Positions 1 through 10,900 of a stretch of 64,000 bases of DNA are shown here, piece by piece; positions within the stretch are counted from its first letter, which is position 1, and each line of letters begins with the position of its first letter. Under the pieces are notes generated by a model, which did not search any database, was not told where the DNA came from, and saw only the letters and a program-made list of their open reading frames with translations. Origin of the DNA: Romanomermis culicivorax (Eukaryota > Nematoda > Enoplea > Mermithida > Mermithidae). Location of the stretch: positions 806,001 through 870,000 of the forward strand of contig CAWUHX010000041.1 of NCBI GenBank assembly GCA_963922205.1, in the 5' to 3' direction. The translations under genes were made by a program, and so were the position numbers.

Positions 1-375
1 GTCACATGATGTTGATAGAAATAGTCGTGGTTTTGGAATTGGTTTGATTGAAGCCACTACTTTGAGTGGCGTTTTGACATTTTGGATTTTGAGAAATTTT
101 TCTCTAAAGTTGAGAATGGCATTGACTTCGGGATGAGCGAGGAAGTTGGTGCCAATAATGAATTGATCTTTAACATCATCATCGAGAATGACACATTGAC
201 CCAATGTTCCCTGAATGGGGATCCCATTGTGAAGATAATGGGACCATGAGCAATGATGGTCGCACCATTGGGGACCTTTGATTTTCCACAGACAGGCAAG
301 CAAAGCATTTGTTTATTGAAAGTGTATTTCATGAGGCTGAAGGATAGGGTGGAACATTGAGCACTAGAGTTGATT
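1..375 (-). pseudogene. Retropepsin-like aspartic protease, decayed, Ty3-like element
   Basis: Minus-strand reading gives the second half of a retroviral-type protease, with the flap-to-tail signature FIIGTNFLAHPEVNAILNF. This matches the ILGTDFLAHPGVNTVIDF stretch of the larger element at 56.5 kb, so the two belong to related Ty3-like lineages. The catalytic loop reads LINSSAQC where D-S/T-G-A is expected: Asp has become Asn and Gly has become Ser, both explained by G-to-A changes, so the enzyme is dead. There is one frame change between the loop and the tail. Reverse transcriptase would lie beyond the left edge of the window. Confidence 0.75.
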
Positions 376-863
376 AAAGTCTTGGTTTTGACATTGCAAA
401 TTTTGACTCATATCATGAAGGCACTTGTTGCAGCATATTTTTAGATGAAGTTGCTTGTAGATGGGGTGGATTTGTTGATTTGGCATTAGCTGATTGAATG
501 ATCTACGGCGGATGGACAGGTTAAGCATAATTATCCCAGCTGATAATTCCGGGCTAGTCATCATCTTGGTGTTGATTGATTTGGAAAGAGTTGCAGTTGT
601 TGAAGGCTGAGCCATGATGGCAGCATCTGACACTTCAGCCATGTCAGGGGCTGCATTAGTCAGATGAGCCGGCAAAGCTGGCATTGAAGTTGGAGGCATC
701 AGCATATTTGGTGAATATGCTGTTTGAACGGAGGATTGCGCGTTGGTCAATTTCTCAATGTATCAGAAGCTCTAATATGGTTGCTGTAGCTGTGATGGTT
801 GGTGCTGAGATATTGGCTGTTGTAGAGCATCATGCGGTGATCGGGGTTTTGACGATACATCTT

Positions 864-2173
864 TAAAGTGTTGACTTATTTGAGCTAGAGACAATCTTTG
901 GTATTGTGAGTGTGTGAATTATGGGCATCACACCTGGGACCAGAAGATGGGGTCAGCTGAAAGCAGTTCAAATCGGGGTAGCAGATTGACAATTGTGATT
1001 CTGATACCTGTTGTGGCAATGCGATTTGTAGTGGTCTTGTTGTTCAAAGAAGTCATTTTCACTGGTTGAAGTTGCTCTTGATTGGCCGCTTTCTTTGCCT
1101 TCATACAAGTCGATTTATTGTTGAAACTGGACATTTGTCTCTTCAGACAGAGAGTCGTCACTGATATGGTTCCTACCAGAAGTGGCCGGCATCTCAGCTT
1201 GTCGGCAGTCCATGGGATGATCAGGGCTATGGGGATAGTTGAAATGTTTGTTTAAGGGCGGTGATGTTGACGATTGCTGTCACAGCTTCCAGAACAGCCT
1301 GATGGACAACAATCGGCTGTTCATTGGTGCCCATATCTGCTTTTATGGCCTTTAGTTTGCTAGGAACTCTTGCAACTGCATTGGATAGCTGATGTAGACT
1401 AGTGAATTTTTCTGCTTCTTCACTAATAGAAAGTTGATAGAAAATAGGCATTTTAGTCAGAAAAGTTTGAATAATTGTTTTGTGCCAAAAAATTTGATCT
1501 TCATCATGATAAAGAAGCTGTACATAGGTCATTACCCTACTTAGAAAGGTGGCAGGTTCTTCTCCAGTTTTGGGTGTAATTGTGGCGAATTCTCATTTAA
1601 GCATCATTTCATTGCAATCTGTTGCAAGTTGAAATATGAGCATATTCTTGGGTTCATTGTATTGTGTTATGTCTTAAATTGTAACACTGGGTGTATTGCA
1701 TGTGAGGCTGCGTAGAATACTCATTTTGATATAATTGGATTCCTCATGGCAGAATTCATCTTTGAGGCGTATGAAGAATCACAGCAGTTATTTGTCTTTG
1801 ATGGAAGCATCAACATGAAGTGGGTGCATATTTTCAACAATGACCTTTATTTGACCATCCTCCTCTTGAGATGTCAAACATTGGTTATTCATTGTTCGAA
1901 AATTTTCAGGTAGTAAGTCAGAGAAACCATGTTGTCTAGCAGATGCATGCAGTTTGGGAAATCACCACCTGCTAACACATCAGAATGACAATGATTTGAT
2001 GCATTTTGATTATTCCTTGAAGGCTGGTTGGATGCCGCAACTGGCAGCAGCAGACAATATTCCAGAATGAGCTCAGCAAGTGGTGGTCGTTGAGCAATCA
2101 GTAGGCCCTCACATGATGGCGATTTTGATTTGTTGGCAGTAGTTTTTTCCTTTTTCTCTACCAATGCGTTCAT
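864..2173 (-). pseudogene. Gag of Ty3-like element, decayed
   Basis: Several minus-strand open segments (about 2173-1889, 1532-1227, 1161-928) read as one broken Gag. The C-terminal end, near 905-864, carries a knuckle of the form C-x2-H-x4-H-x4-C (CDAHNSHTHNTKDC), the same variant seen in the Gag proteins at 43.0 and 57.4 kb. Gag sits upstream of the protease, as expected for a minus-strand element. I do not recognise the capsid part beyond a helical, Gln/Leu-rich character. Boundaries are approximate and no LTR was identified with confidence. Confidence 0.55.
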
Positions 2174-2544
2174 GATGATTATATGTCATTGTTCCATTTG
2201 TTCGAGCTGGCGGGCATATTTCTCCACAAGCCCCAAAAATCTTACCTCAACAAGAGAATTCAATGGGTTCGATCAATCTCTGTTGCTGCCCAGAACACTT
2301 GCCTGCGAACTACAAGGAGGCATCACTGCTGAAAATACTTGTCTAGCCCACGCACTCAGACTTGAAGCTGCGGGCAGAGTTGTCTACAGAGCTTGCATCA
2401 AAGATTCATTTAAAACAATACCAAAAGGCTGAGAAGAGGGCGCCAGAGAAGAATTTGAATTTATAAAAGGTGCTTTCACAGAATTTGAGTTTAGGAAGGG
2501 CACCATATTGGAATAAACACTCACTGGCTGTCGCACGTCACCTA

Positions 2545-3060
2545 TAGTACTTGGCTGGTAAGTGTTGGTTGCTGATGTTGCAGCCCCTTATGGAAAAGCA
2601 ATTTGATGGTTGGTACACCTTGCTGACATCACAGTGCCTCATGGAAAAGCATATTGATCATTGCTGCCCCTTGCTGATATCATGGTGCCTTGAAGAAAAG
2701 CATTTTGATAATTGCCGCCCTTTGCTGCCATCACGGCTCCTCATGGAAAAGCATATTGGTTGTCAGCGCCTCTTGCTGATGTCAATGCACCCTGCAGAAA
2801 ATCATTTTGATGGCCAGCATCTATTGTTGATGTCCACGGGCCTTGATAGAGAGTAGTTTGGAGATGAGCACCGCTTGTTGATGTCAATGCGCCTTCTTGA
2901 AGAACGATTTGGTGATGAGTGCTGAGTGCTGACATTGGCATGCCTTGCGGGAAATCATTTCTAAGATGAGCACCCATTTCCGACGTTGTGGCGCCTCTTT
3001 GGGGATTGTTGTGATGGGTGGCATCTCTTCCTAATGTCACAGAGTGGGCGGCAGAGGGGC
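2545..3060. repeat. Degenerate tandem repeat, about 60-bp unit
   Basis: About eight diverged copies of a unit near 60 bp follow each other. Each contains a version of 'ttgctgatgtca', then 'ggaaaagcatattgat', then 'tgccgccc'. Because the unit is close to a multiple of three, both strands are partly open, but the repeated peptide has no recognisable function. It lies just upstream (minus-strand sense) of the decayed gag and could be its 5' leader or an unrelated minisatellite. Confidence 0.7.
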
Positions 3061-3284
3061 GCACCTGCATAGGAAGATACGGGGTACCTGAAAAAGCATT
3101 AAAAATATGGCTGCACCAGATTGGGCTGAAAGTAATGAGGATTAAATGAGGTAGTCATTCCCACCGTCGACAATATTGGTGTTGCTGATGTTGGTGTCAT
3201 CATGACGTTGATTGTAGGTGATGGGGCAATCATTGGAGAAGGCACTGGTGAACACGGCTTCGAAAAATGTTGAAAATTGGCAGA

Positions 3285-3365
3285 GAAATAAAGAAAAAAT
3301 GGGCGAAATTTGGCAAAAAACGGGTGAAAATTGGATGAAAATGGGCGAGAAATGGACGAAAATCG
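3285..3365. repeat. Short tandem repeat, 11-12 bp GGGCGAAAAT-like unit
   Basis: A run of short units of the type 'gggcgaaattt/ggacgaaaat' repeats about seven times. It makes a simple open frame that I treat as a repeat artefact. Confidence 0.55.
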
Positions 3366-3529
3366 ATCCCAAAATCAAGCAGCGCATTCTAGGGTAGCAA
3401 CAGGTGAGGCAGATGGTTCACCAGTGTTATATTGGAAAAATAAATGGATGGCATTTGGGCGGTTCAGACCAATTTCTTGCTTCCTTGATCCATGGGGTCA
3501 GAGGAAGAAGGGTAAATGGGTAAGGTGAT

Positions 3530-3945
3530 TTGTTGTGCAGGAGAGATAGCCAGGAACCGACCTTAACCCCAGTGCTTCCCTGCACCTGCCTCAAAAGCTG
3601 GAATGACTCCTCACTCTGGGGCGAGAAGACAAGAACAGAATACTACCTGCTCAAGAAAAGCCTGACTAAAACTAGCCAGACTAGGTAATACACTTTAGAA
3701 CACAAATAAAACAATTTTCTAACTAAATATTTATTTATAATACTCACCTCTAAATCGCCCCTTCCAAAAAATCTGACGTCTCACCAATATAAAACAAGGC
3801 GAGTAAAGTACATTAATAAATATAATAATAAAAATTCATTGCTTGATTCACAAAATCCATCTTCTACAGTAACCATCATGCTGGGCTAGGTCAGGCATGG
3901 TTGACATTTTGCACCTGCGGGCATCTTTGAAAAATCGACAAACTA
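3530..3945. other. Stretch without recognised gene
   Basis: A/T-rich sequence between the repeats and the LINE fragment. It could include LTR-like or LINE 3' sequence, but I found no second copy in the window to define ends, and no convincing ORF. Confidence 0.4.
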
Positions 3946-5370
3946 TTAGAAAATCCTGAAAATTGGTGGAAACACACTACAACATATTTTACTAAACCAG
4001 ACTAAAGGTAACACATTCCATGTATCAATATATGTATTACAGAAATCTTTTTCAAGTAATTGCATACAAAGTTTTGATTTGTATAATTTATACTGGTTGT
4101 TAATGTGATAATTAAAAGTACTGTACACCAAAAAATTATTCGAGTCCAAAATGCCCTTAGGAATTATAGAATAAACATAGCATAAATCAGTTACAATTCT
4201 TCTAAATTCTAGAGAATGTAGACTGGGGGACCCCAATCTTTCTTGATAATTCCTAGATTTGAAGCCATATAATCCTTTTGTGAACTACTTCTGAACTCTC
4301 TAACCCTTTGTATTACACCTATTAGATAAGTATTTCAAATAGGACTACTGTATTCAAGGATTGGTAGGACATAAGTTTTAAATGCCCTGATTTTTAATTC
4401 ATTTATATTTGAGTTGAAACATTTAAAATTAGATTTGGTACCCTAGAAGCCTTATTGATCATGTAATCACAGTGAGGAGCAAAACTGTTTTTTATCAACA
4501 TAAACTCCAGGATCTTTCATTTCAGTGACAGCATCAAGATCACATTCACCAATTTTGTACTGATTGGATAGATTATTTTTCCACAAATGTAACACTGCAC
4601 ATTTAGGCAATGACATACTAAGTTTCCAATCCTCAGACCATTTATAGAAGCTGTTAAATCTTCCTGTATCAATACTGAATTGGTGCATCATTAAAAATTT
4701 TCCCATTATCCCCAAACAGATAGAGATCACTTTTAATTATATCACTCAGCCTTGAGGAACACCACTAATTATTGGAGTTGGAGCAGAAATGGCATCACTT
4801 AGTTTTACACATTGAGTTCTATTTGTTAGAAAGTTGCAAATCCAATTCATTGTGAATTTATCAATTTTGTATTCTTGTAGTTTTTGTAAGAGCTTTGAAT
4901 ATGATACAGCATCAAATGCTTTCTTAAAATCGATGTATGCAACATCAACAGGAATGTGATCATCCAACTTTTTAACCCACTTAGTTTTACATTTAAGAAG
5001 TTGTAAGACACATGATTTATTCTTTCTAAATCCAAACTGCTTATTACTGAATAAGGCATATCTATCAAGATGACCTACAATATCCTTTTAATTATTCCTT
5101 CCATGATTTTGCATGGTACATGACAAAGTGATATGGGCCGGTAGTTTTCAACTTTGCTATGGTCCCCTTTTTTGAAGATTCGAACAATGTATGATGTTTT
5201 CCATAAATGAGGTAGTGTGCCAGTCCTATAAGAAACTTCAGAGATAACACTAAGAGGTTCTGCAAGAACGAGGTGTAACTTTTTCAGAAAGTAAGTGCAC
5301 AGACCATCAGGCCAAAAGGAAAATGCACCAATTAATTTGATCTGCAAAACATTTTTTAAACAGATCAAAA
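3946..5370 (-). pseudogene. Jockey/CR1-like LINE reverse transcriptase fragment
   Basis: Minus-strand reading, interrupted by frameshifts, follows the RT of jockey/CR1-group non-LTR retrotransposons. In order it has WPDGLCTYFLKKL near 5330, a TLPHLWKTS and IFKKGD block, NYRPISL near 5150, AYIDFKKAFDAV near 4930 and SGVPQG near 4750. The catalytic FADD-type box is degraded to FGDN near 4725. A C-terminal RRIVTDL-VYSI segment near 4190 is typical of the end of these ORF2 proteins. The copy is 5'-truncated (no endonuclease domain) and dead. It abuts the capsid remnant that begins about 95 bp to the right. Confidence 0.85.
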
Positions 5371-5463
5371 TTTATCTAAATGGAAAATTAATATCTGATT
5401 TGTAAGTTTTATAATTAAATGTATGTTCACATGTTTTTTTAAATTTTAATACTTTAACATTTT

Positions 5464-6215
5464 AGTGGGGATAGATACGCTTACAAATCTTATTTGGAAA
5501 CGGAATTGAACTATGGTTGTGATGCTAAATCAACACATGTTACAGCTGCTGGTTATACTTTTGAAAATGACGATGTTCTTGATATAAAGAAAAACAAAGG
5601 TGCCTTCAAAAGAGTGTGAATGTTCAAAAACAGTACAATTGTTGAATTAATGGCCCCCATACATGCCGATCTATTTATGCAAGAATGCTTTCTATTGAAT
5701 CAATGTACCTTGAAAATTGATTTATACAGACATAGAGATGATTTTTGTTTGCAGAACTTTATATCTATTGACAATGAAGCTTATAAGATCGAAGTTAAAA
5801 GATTTATTAAAAAGGTTGAAGTTGTGGATAATATTAATCTAGCTATTGAATCTATGTTACAAAGCACTGCTGCAAAATACCCTATTTGATGCTGTCATGT
5901 TACAAGTCTATATGTAACAGCTAGTCATCACTCGGCTCCTCTAAACTCATTGTTCACGGGTCCCTTACCTCATCGTCTCATTGTGGCGCTGCTGCTAGGG
6001 GTGATTATTATCAAAGCCCCTTCAATTTCAAACATTTTGGATTAAATGATATTAAAATAACTAGAGGTACTACAACATTACCTACTACTCCTTATATGTT
6101 AAATTTTAAAGAAAACAAATATTTGCCTACTTTTATACAGTTATTTGAAGGTGTAGGGATTGGTACAGATAACAAGGGTAACAAAATTACTTATTTAATT
6201 ATTTTCATCACCATT
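5464..6215 (+). pseudogene. Major capsid-like protein (F54H12.2-like), Maverick/adintovirus-type remnant
   Basis: The reading frame opens with DRYAYKSYLETELNYG, continues with IHADLFMQECFLLN and TAAKYPI, then, after a frame change near 6000, PFNFKHFG and a tail rich in Thr/Tyr. This order (Y-x-Y-K-x-Y, LHADLF-Q-LLN, AKYPI, LF-G-LP-R, PFNF-HF) is what I recall from metazoan proteins annotated 'F54H12.2-like', which occur in Maverick/Polinton and adintovirus-like dsDNA elements and are thought to be double-jelly-roll capsid proteins. Two in-frame TGA codons (5617 and 5887) and one frameshift break it. No polymerase, integrase or protease of such an element is visible nearby, so this is an isolated fragment of roughly half a capsid gene. 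Family assignment is from memory of the motif pattern. Confidence 0.6.
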
Positions 6216-7294
6216 TAATATGAGATTGCACTTTTTGATCAAAAGTTCATCTATGCCCTACCATTTCTTCGGAAAATTTCCATCTGATAATGAGAATGGG
6301 ATATATTTCGTCTTTGCAATCGTTGTTGCTACATTACTGTCTACGCGAGCATATAAATATCGATTTTCTTGTAGCAAAAAGCTCGGCCTAACAGCAAGTT
6401 CATTTTTGAGCAAGCCGACCAAGCGTGGCTGAAACTTAATCATCGTTCGCTCGCCTCGCTCGTTGCATATTTAGCATTTTTCTTCTCTAGACAGTCCGAT
6501 CTGTAACGTATTTTTGAACTTAAAGTTCCTTTTTTAAGCGTGCAAATAGCATTCAAAACCTTGAGCTAACGAAACTTAACGGAAAGTCTAAAATTTTGGG
6601 AAAATGCGTAATATTTCAGTTGCGCGATCATCTCGTGCTCTTCTATGTCGGTTTTGCAAGCTTCTGCAGTGAATTACGTTAATCAGATGAACTGTCTGAA
6701 TTATAAGATGCATTACCATTTTGGAATTTACTTTGGTTGTTTTGCATTATAGATGACATTTATTCAGAAATTTCGAGTTATTTCGTGGCGACAATTTTGC
6801 AGCTTTTTTGGATCAAAAGAGGAATTTTCTATTTTCGTGCGAAAATAGACCGAAAATTCGACTTTCAAAAATATTTTCCTTCCGGAAATATTCGAATTCT
6901 AATTTTCAAATCACATTCGTACTTAATTTCTAGGGATACTCTAGACAATCTCTCATCCAATCCAGTAGAAACCGAATCTATCGTGTCTTTATTCCGTCAT
7001 AAGGTTAATTTATGTCTTAGTTCGCGCGACATATGACAAATTTTTTATAATTTCCAGGGAGTCATCGTCCGTGCCGTCATATATTAATAGTCGGACGACC
7101 ATTTCTAGTTACAACCACGGAAATTAGTAAAAATAATAGAAAGTGAGAAGAAGAATCCCAAAGAATCTGGCCATTCTTGCTATTTTATTACCAAATAAGC
7201 ACCAGTCGCTTATTAAATTTTGTATTTTTATGATGTTTAGGATGTCGAGGGCATCGATTTTTACATCACAATGCCTAAATAAAGGCGCCTATTA
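6216..7294 (+). other. Upstream region of the ELKS gene
   Basis: No gene recognised. This about 1.1-kb stretch precedes the ELKS start codon and probably contains its promoter and 5' untranslated region. An in-frame stop at 7280-7282, just before the ATG at 7295, supports that ATG as the coding start of this exon. Confidence 0.4.
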
Positions 7295-7923
7295 ATGGAC
7301 GAATTTTCTCCTTATAAAAGTCGCGTGAAGGCTAAAGGCGGCTTAGAAAAAGAAAGTAATAATAGCTCTCTATACCACCACCAGCACCCGACCCTTAGAG
7401 AAAGTGCCGTATTTCCATCATCGAGTATACTAGAACAGTCGAAAAGTGGTTTTCTTCCTTCTTCTCCTTACAACAGCAAACACGTGCCAGACTTATATGC
7501 AGATTTAAGCAATGCCAATTGCCAACGAAATTTACCCTTCGTACAGCAGCAGCAACAATCTAGCCTCGCATACGGTCAAAGGTATTATACTTCCGCGACG
7601 ACCGGTCGATTTTCGGATCAGTTACGTAGAAACATGACATCGTCGTCGAATATTATTACGTATTCGCCACCGGTATCCAGGCGACCACCCGTGGCGCCCC
7701 GCAGTGTTGGCGGAGGAAGATTGAGCCAACAACAACACAAACATTCGGTGTCATTGCCGTCGACGTCGCAAGATTTGATTTTTAGTACGAAATATGGGGG
7801 TGCGGCGGTTTCCGCGGGAATAAATGGCACTAACTTTTACCGATGCGGCTATGACGATATTTCTTTGCCGAATCAAGCGGCAGCCAATAAACGGCTCATG
7901 CTGAACAAAATGAGGCAACATAA
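7295..7923 (+). CDS. brp: ELKS exon 1 (residues 1-210)
   Basis: Begins at ATG 7295 after an in-frame stop. Encodes a Ser/Gln/Asn-rich, low-complexity N-terminus with short poly-Gln. Ends at the donor gttagt, leaving two bases of a Lys codon. No known domain; this region is variable in the family. Confidence 0.8.
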
Positions 7924-10900
7924 GTTAGTAATGTTTGTTGAGGTGCATAATGAGCGTTTGAATTTCACTTAATGTAATTATGGTATGCAGTTGAGAATAT
8001 TTCATTTTCCTTTGCTTTTTCCAAGCGCTTTAGGTCACTGTTTTTTATTTTTCAACATATGATTCAGAACACTGACATATTTCTAGTTTTTTTTTTCTTC
8101 CAGTGTTATTAGATTTTTCTCCCGAATGCTCACAGTTGAAAGTGTTCGGACATATGTGGAAGTTGACAGAAATTTTTTGACCACAGAAGAATCGATGCTG
8201 ATTTATTTTGGAAAACTTGACACGTTTAAATTTTTTGCTTTTCTTTGTTCAAAAAGTATTTTTCTTTTTTCATCAATTTTTATTCCAGACGTCTCTTGCG
8301 CATCATTTCCTCTTCATCTTTATGCTTAGGGTAAAAAGATTTGACTTTACTAAAATAATTGTTGTATATTGCGAAAATCTATTTCTTTCGCACAGAGTCG
8401 AGCAATTTTTCACGAGAGGCAACGTAGAACACAATTCCGGTAAAAGTAGAACGCTCATGAAAAATCAATATCTTACATTAGCGTTCGATCTAGATTTTTT
8501 CCCGGGTGTTCTAAATGCAGCTTTCAACTTAGACACGCCTCATTGTTCTTTTTGAAAAAATATGCAAAGTGAAAATATGTGTATTGTATTAGGCGTTAGT
8601 AAGTTCGAACAAACATTATCTTTTCGTCGCAACAATCAATAAATTTTGCACAACCTTTTTTGTTGCCCGGTGATAATGTTCCTTGTAGGATATTTGAAGA
8701 ACGAGTTTGTTTCCTCTTTTTTGCTTGAAAAAATACGATAACTGGATGAACATTTCTGTAGTACATCTTAGTTTACTATCTGGCTCGACAAATGCACCGC
8801 TGATTGATCAACATCTTTGACTATTTATGCTTTCGCTTTTTATATTTTTTCAATAATTTTAATTCCCGGATTCCGATTATTTATTGATGCATCACAATTT
8901 TTCTCATCTTGGAAGATATGCTCTTGGTTATGGAGCAAGTGGAAGGAAACCAATTCTCCAAAAACCTTGCATCACTTGAGATTTTGACCGTTTTTAATTT
9001 TGTGTATCAAAAAATATGTTTACACTTCGGAGTAAGTTCGGAAATTAAAATTGATCTTTTTCGCTTCATTCGAGGATCTCTGACTTACCATACCATCGTT
9101 ATTGTCAAAGGAGTTTCAGGTCACTTATTCGAGCGAGTGTACAGAATTTTCTGAAATCATGCTTGCTAGAATTTTTTCTATAAACTTAACACCGGTGCGG
9201 TAGAAGAAATCTAAAGCTTGCTCATTTTCACAGATCTTTAGAAGGTGATGCTCTGTCGTCGTCGCATTTAGAATTTTCGCTGCCTAATTTCAATCAATCA
9301 TTAGTTGGTGCAAGTGCCTACATAAACGATTGCAATAGCAGTGGCAGCGTTCCGCCCGCCGATCCGCATATTCGGCCATCGTCAGCCATTTACGGACAAG
9401 CGTCACCCAGGTTCGCGCAGAATTACCCATGTAAGTGAAAATTATTCATGGAACAAAATTAGAATAATTTTAATCGAGTCATTGTTTTACGCAAAAAATG
9501 AATTAATCATTTTCTTATTTCTATAACTTTTGTAAGACAGAAATGGTTACTTATCAGTGTTTTTTTGCACGAGCTGTTTTGCACAATGCAAAAAAATTAC
9601 GCCAAAAATTTTCTTGTTCTATAAACAAATATATCACTTTTTCCACAAATAAAGAGGTCAATTTTTTCCACACGTGGAAAATTTTTTGGGAAAAAATCTT
9701 AAAAATCAAATCTCAATTTTGTGTTCATAAATCTTAATTTCGGAAAATTTTAAAACCAATAATTTGTTCGTAGCCTTTTATAAATTTGGCCGAAAAGCTA
9801 TGAGTCAGAAGCGTAGAAATTTTCCAAAAAAACTTCCATGAAGCTTTTGGATTCAATTTACGTTAAGAAAGGAACAAACGCTTCAAAAAGGTTAGAAAGT
9901 TGACGTGTTGATCTTTATCAAAAAAGGTATGAAGGAAAAAATGTGAATCTCCATTAAATATAAAGATATAATATTGAAAATCGCCAGTTAAATATGAAAT
10001 AATACGTTTAAAACGATGGAAACTATTAAAAATTGGTGATAATTGAAGGTAGACATTCTAAAAGCCGCGCCTGAGCTCGATAAAAAATAACTAGTTTATT
10101 AGAAAATGCCCCGATGGGTCAGAAAAAAGAAGAATATACTTGCTTGAATAGTTGCCAAGCTAGAAAAAAGTGGACTAGATTTTTGAAAACTTGGGTTAAA
10201 GTTGGAAAAAATTCACTTTCGTTATATTAGATTTTCATTCTTTCTCAAAAAAATTTTCCATGTATGCGAAAAAATACATTCTGCAGCATCGTGCATTTTG
10301 TCCTTCTCCTGGCATCAACTACAGTGAAATTTTTCTGAATGAAATTTATATGCACATGACATCAAATGAAAAAATGGTAGACCAATAACATTCTAACTCC
10401 CGATCGATTCAAAACTTCTGCCTCTCACACTGGCTGAAAAATGATGATTGAGACATATTATAGTCATAATCTCGACATTAAGCTCGTTATAGTCCTGATG
10501 ACATTCAAATTATACCGAACTTGAGATCAAACCGAGTAGTCTTTTTGTTCGAGACTATCTTGTGCTCGAGCTTAGACCCCTTCAGTCCAACTGAGCCTTG
10601 GTTACTTACGGAGTGAATTCCATACGATATACTATATAAAATGAGTGTATTAAACATATCTTGCACAATCGATTTAGTTCTAAGAAGACTTTGTGCTGTA
10701 GCCTTTTCTAAAAAAACTGAGTGGGATTTCATGTGTCACTTTCCCAGAGTTGATTCCTGTTTTATTAACATTAAATTTAAAAAAGAGATCACGTAGTTAG
10801 AAGCACCCATGTTGAGAGAGGACATGGGCGGTACAAAGTACCCCAAGGGTTTTGAAACTGGAAGATTTGTTACGAAAAATAATTTTTTGCCCTCCACAAA

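Noticed and set aside
684..866. Plus-strand open frame opposite the gag remnant
   Set aside because: Antisense to a better supported decayed Gag; composition without any family signal.
3142..3387. Minus-strand frame reading FSPIFIQFSPVFCQ
   Set aside because: Product of a short tandem repeat, no gene evidence.
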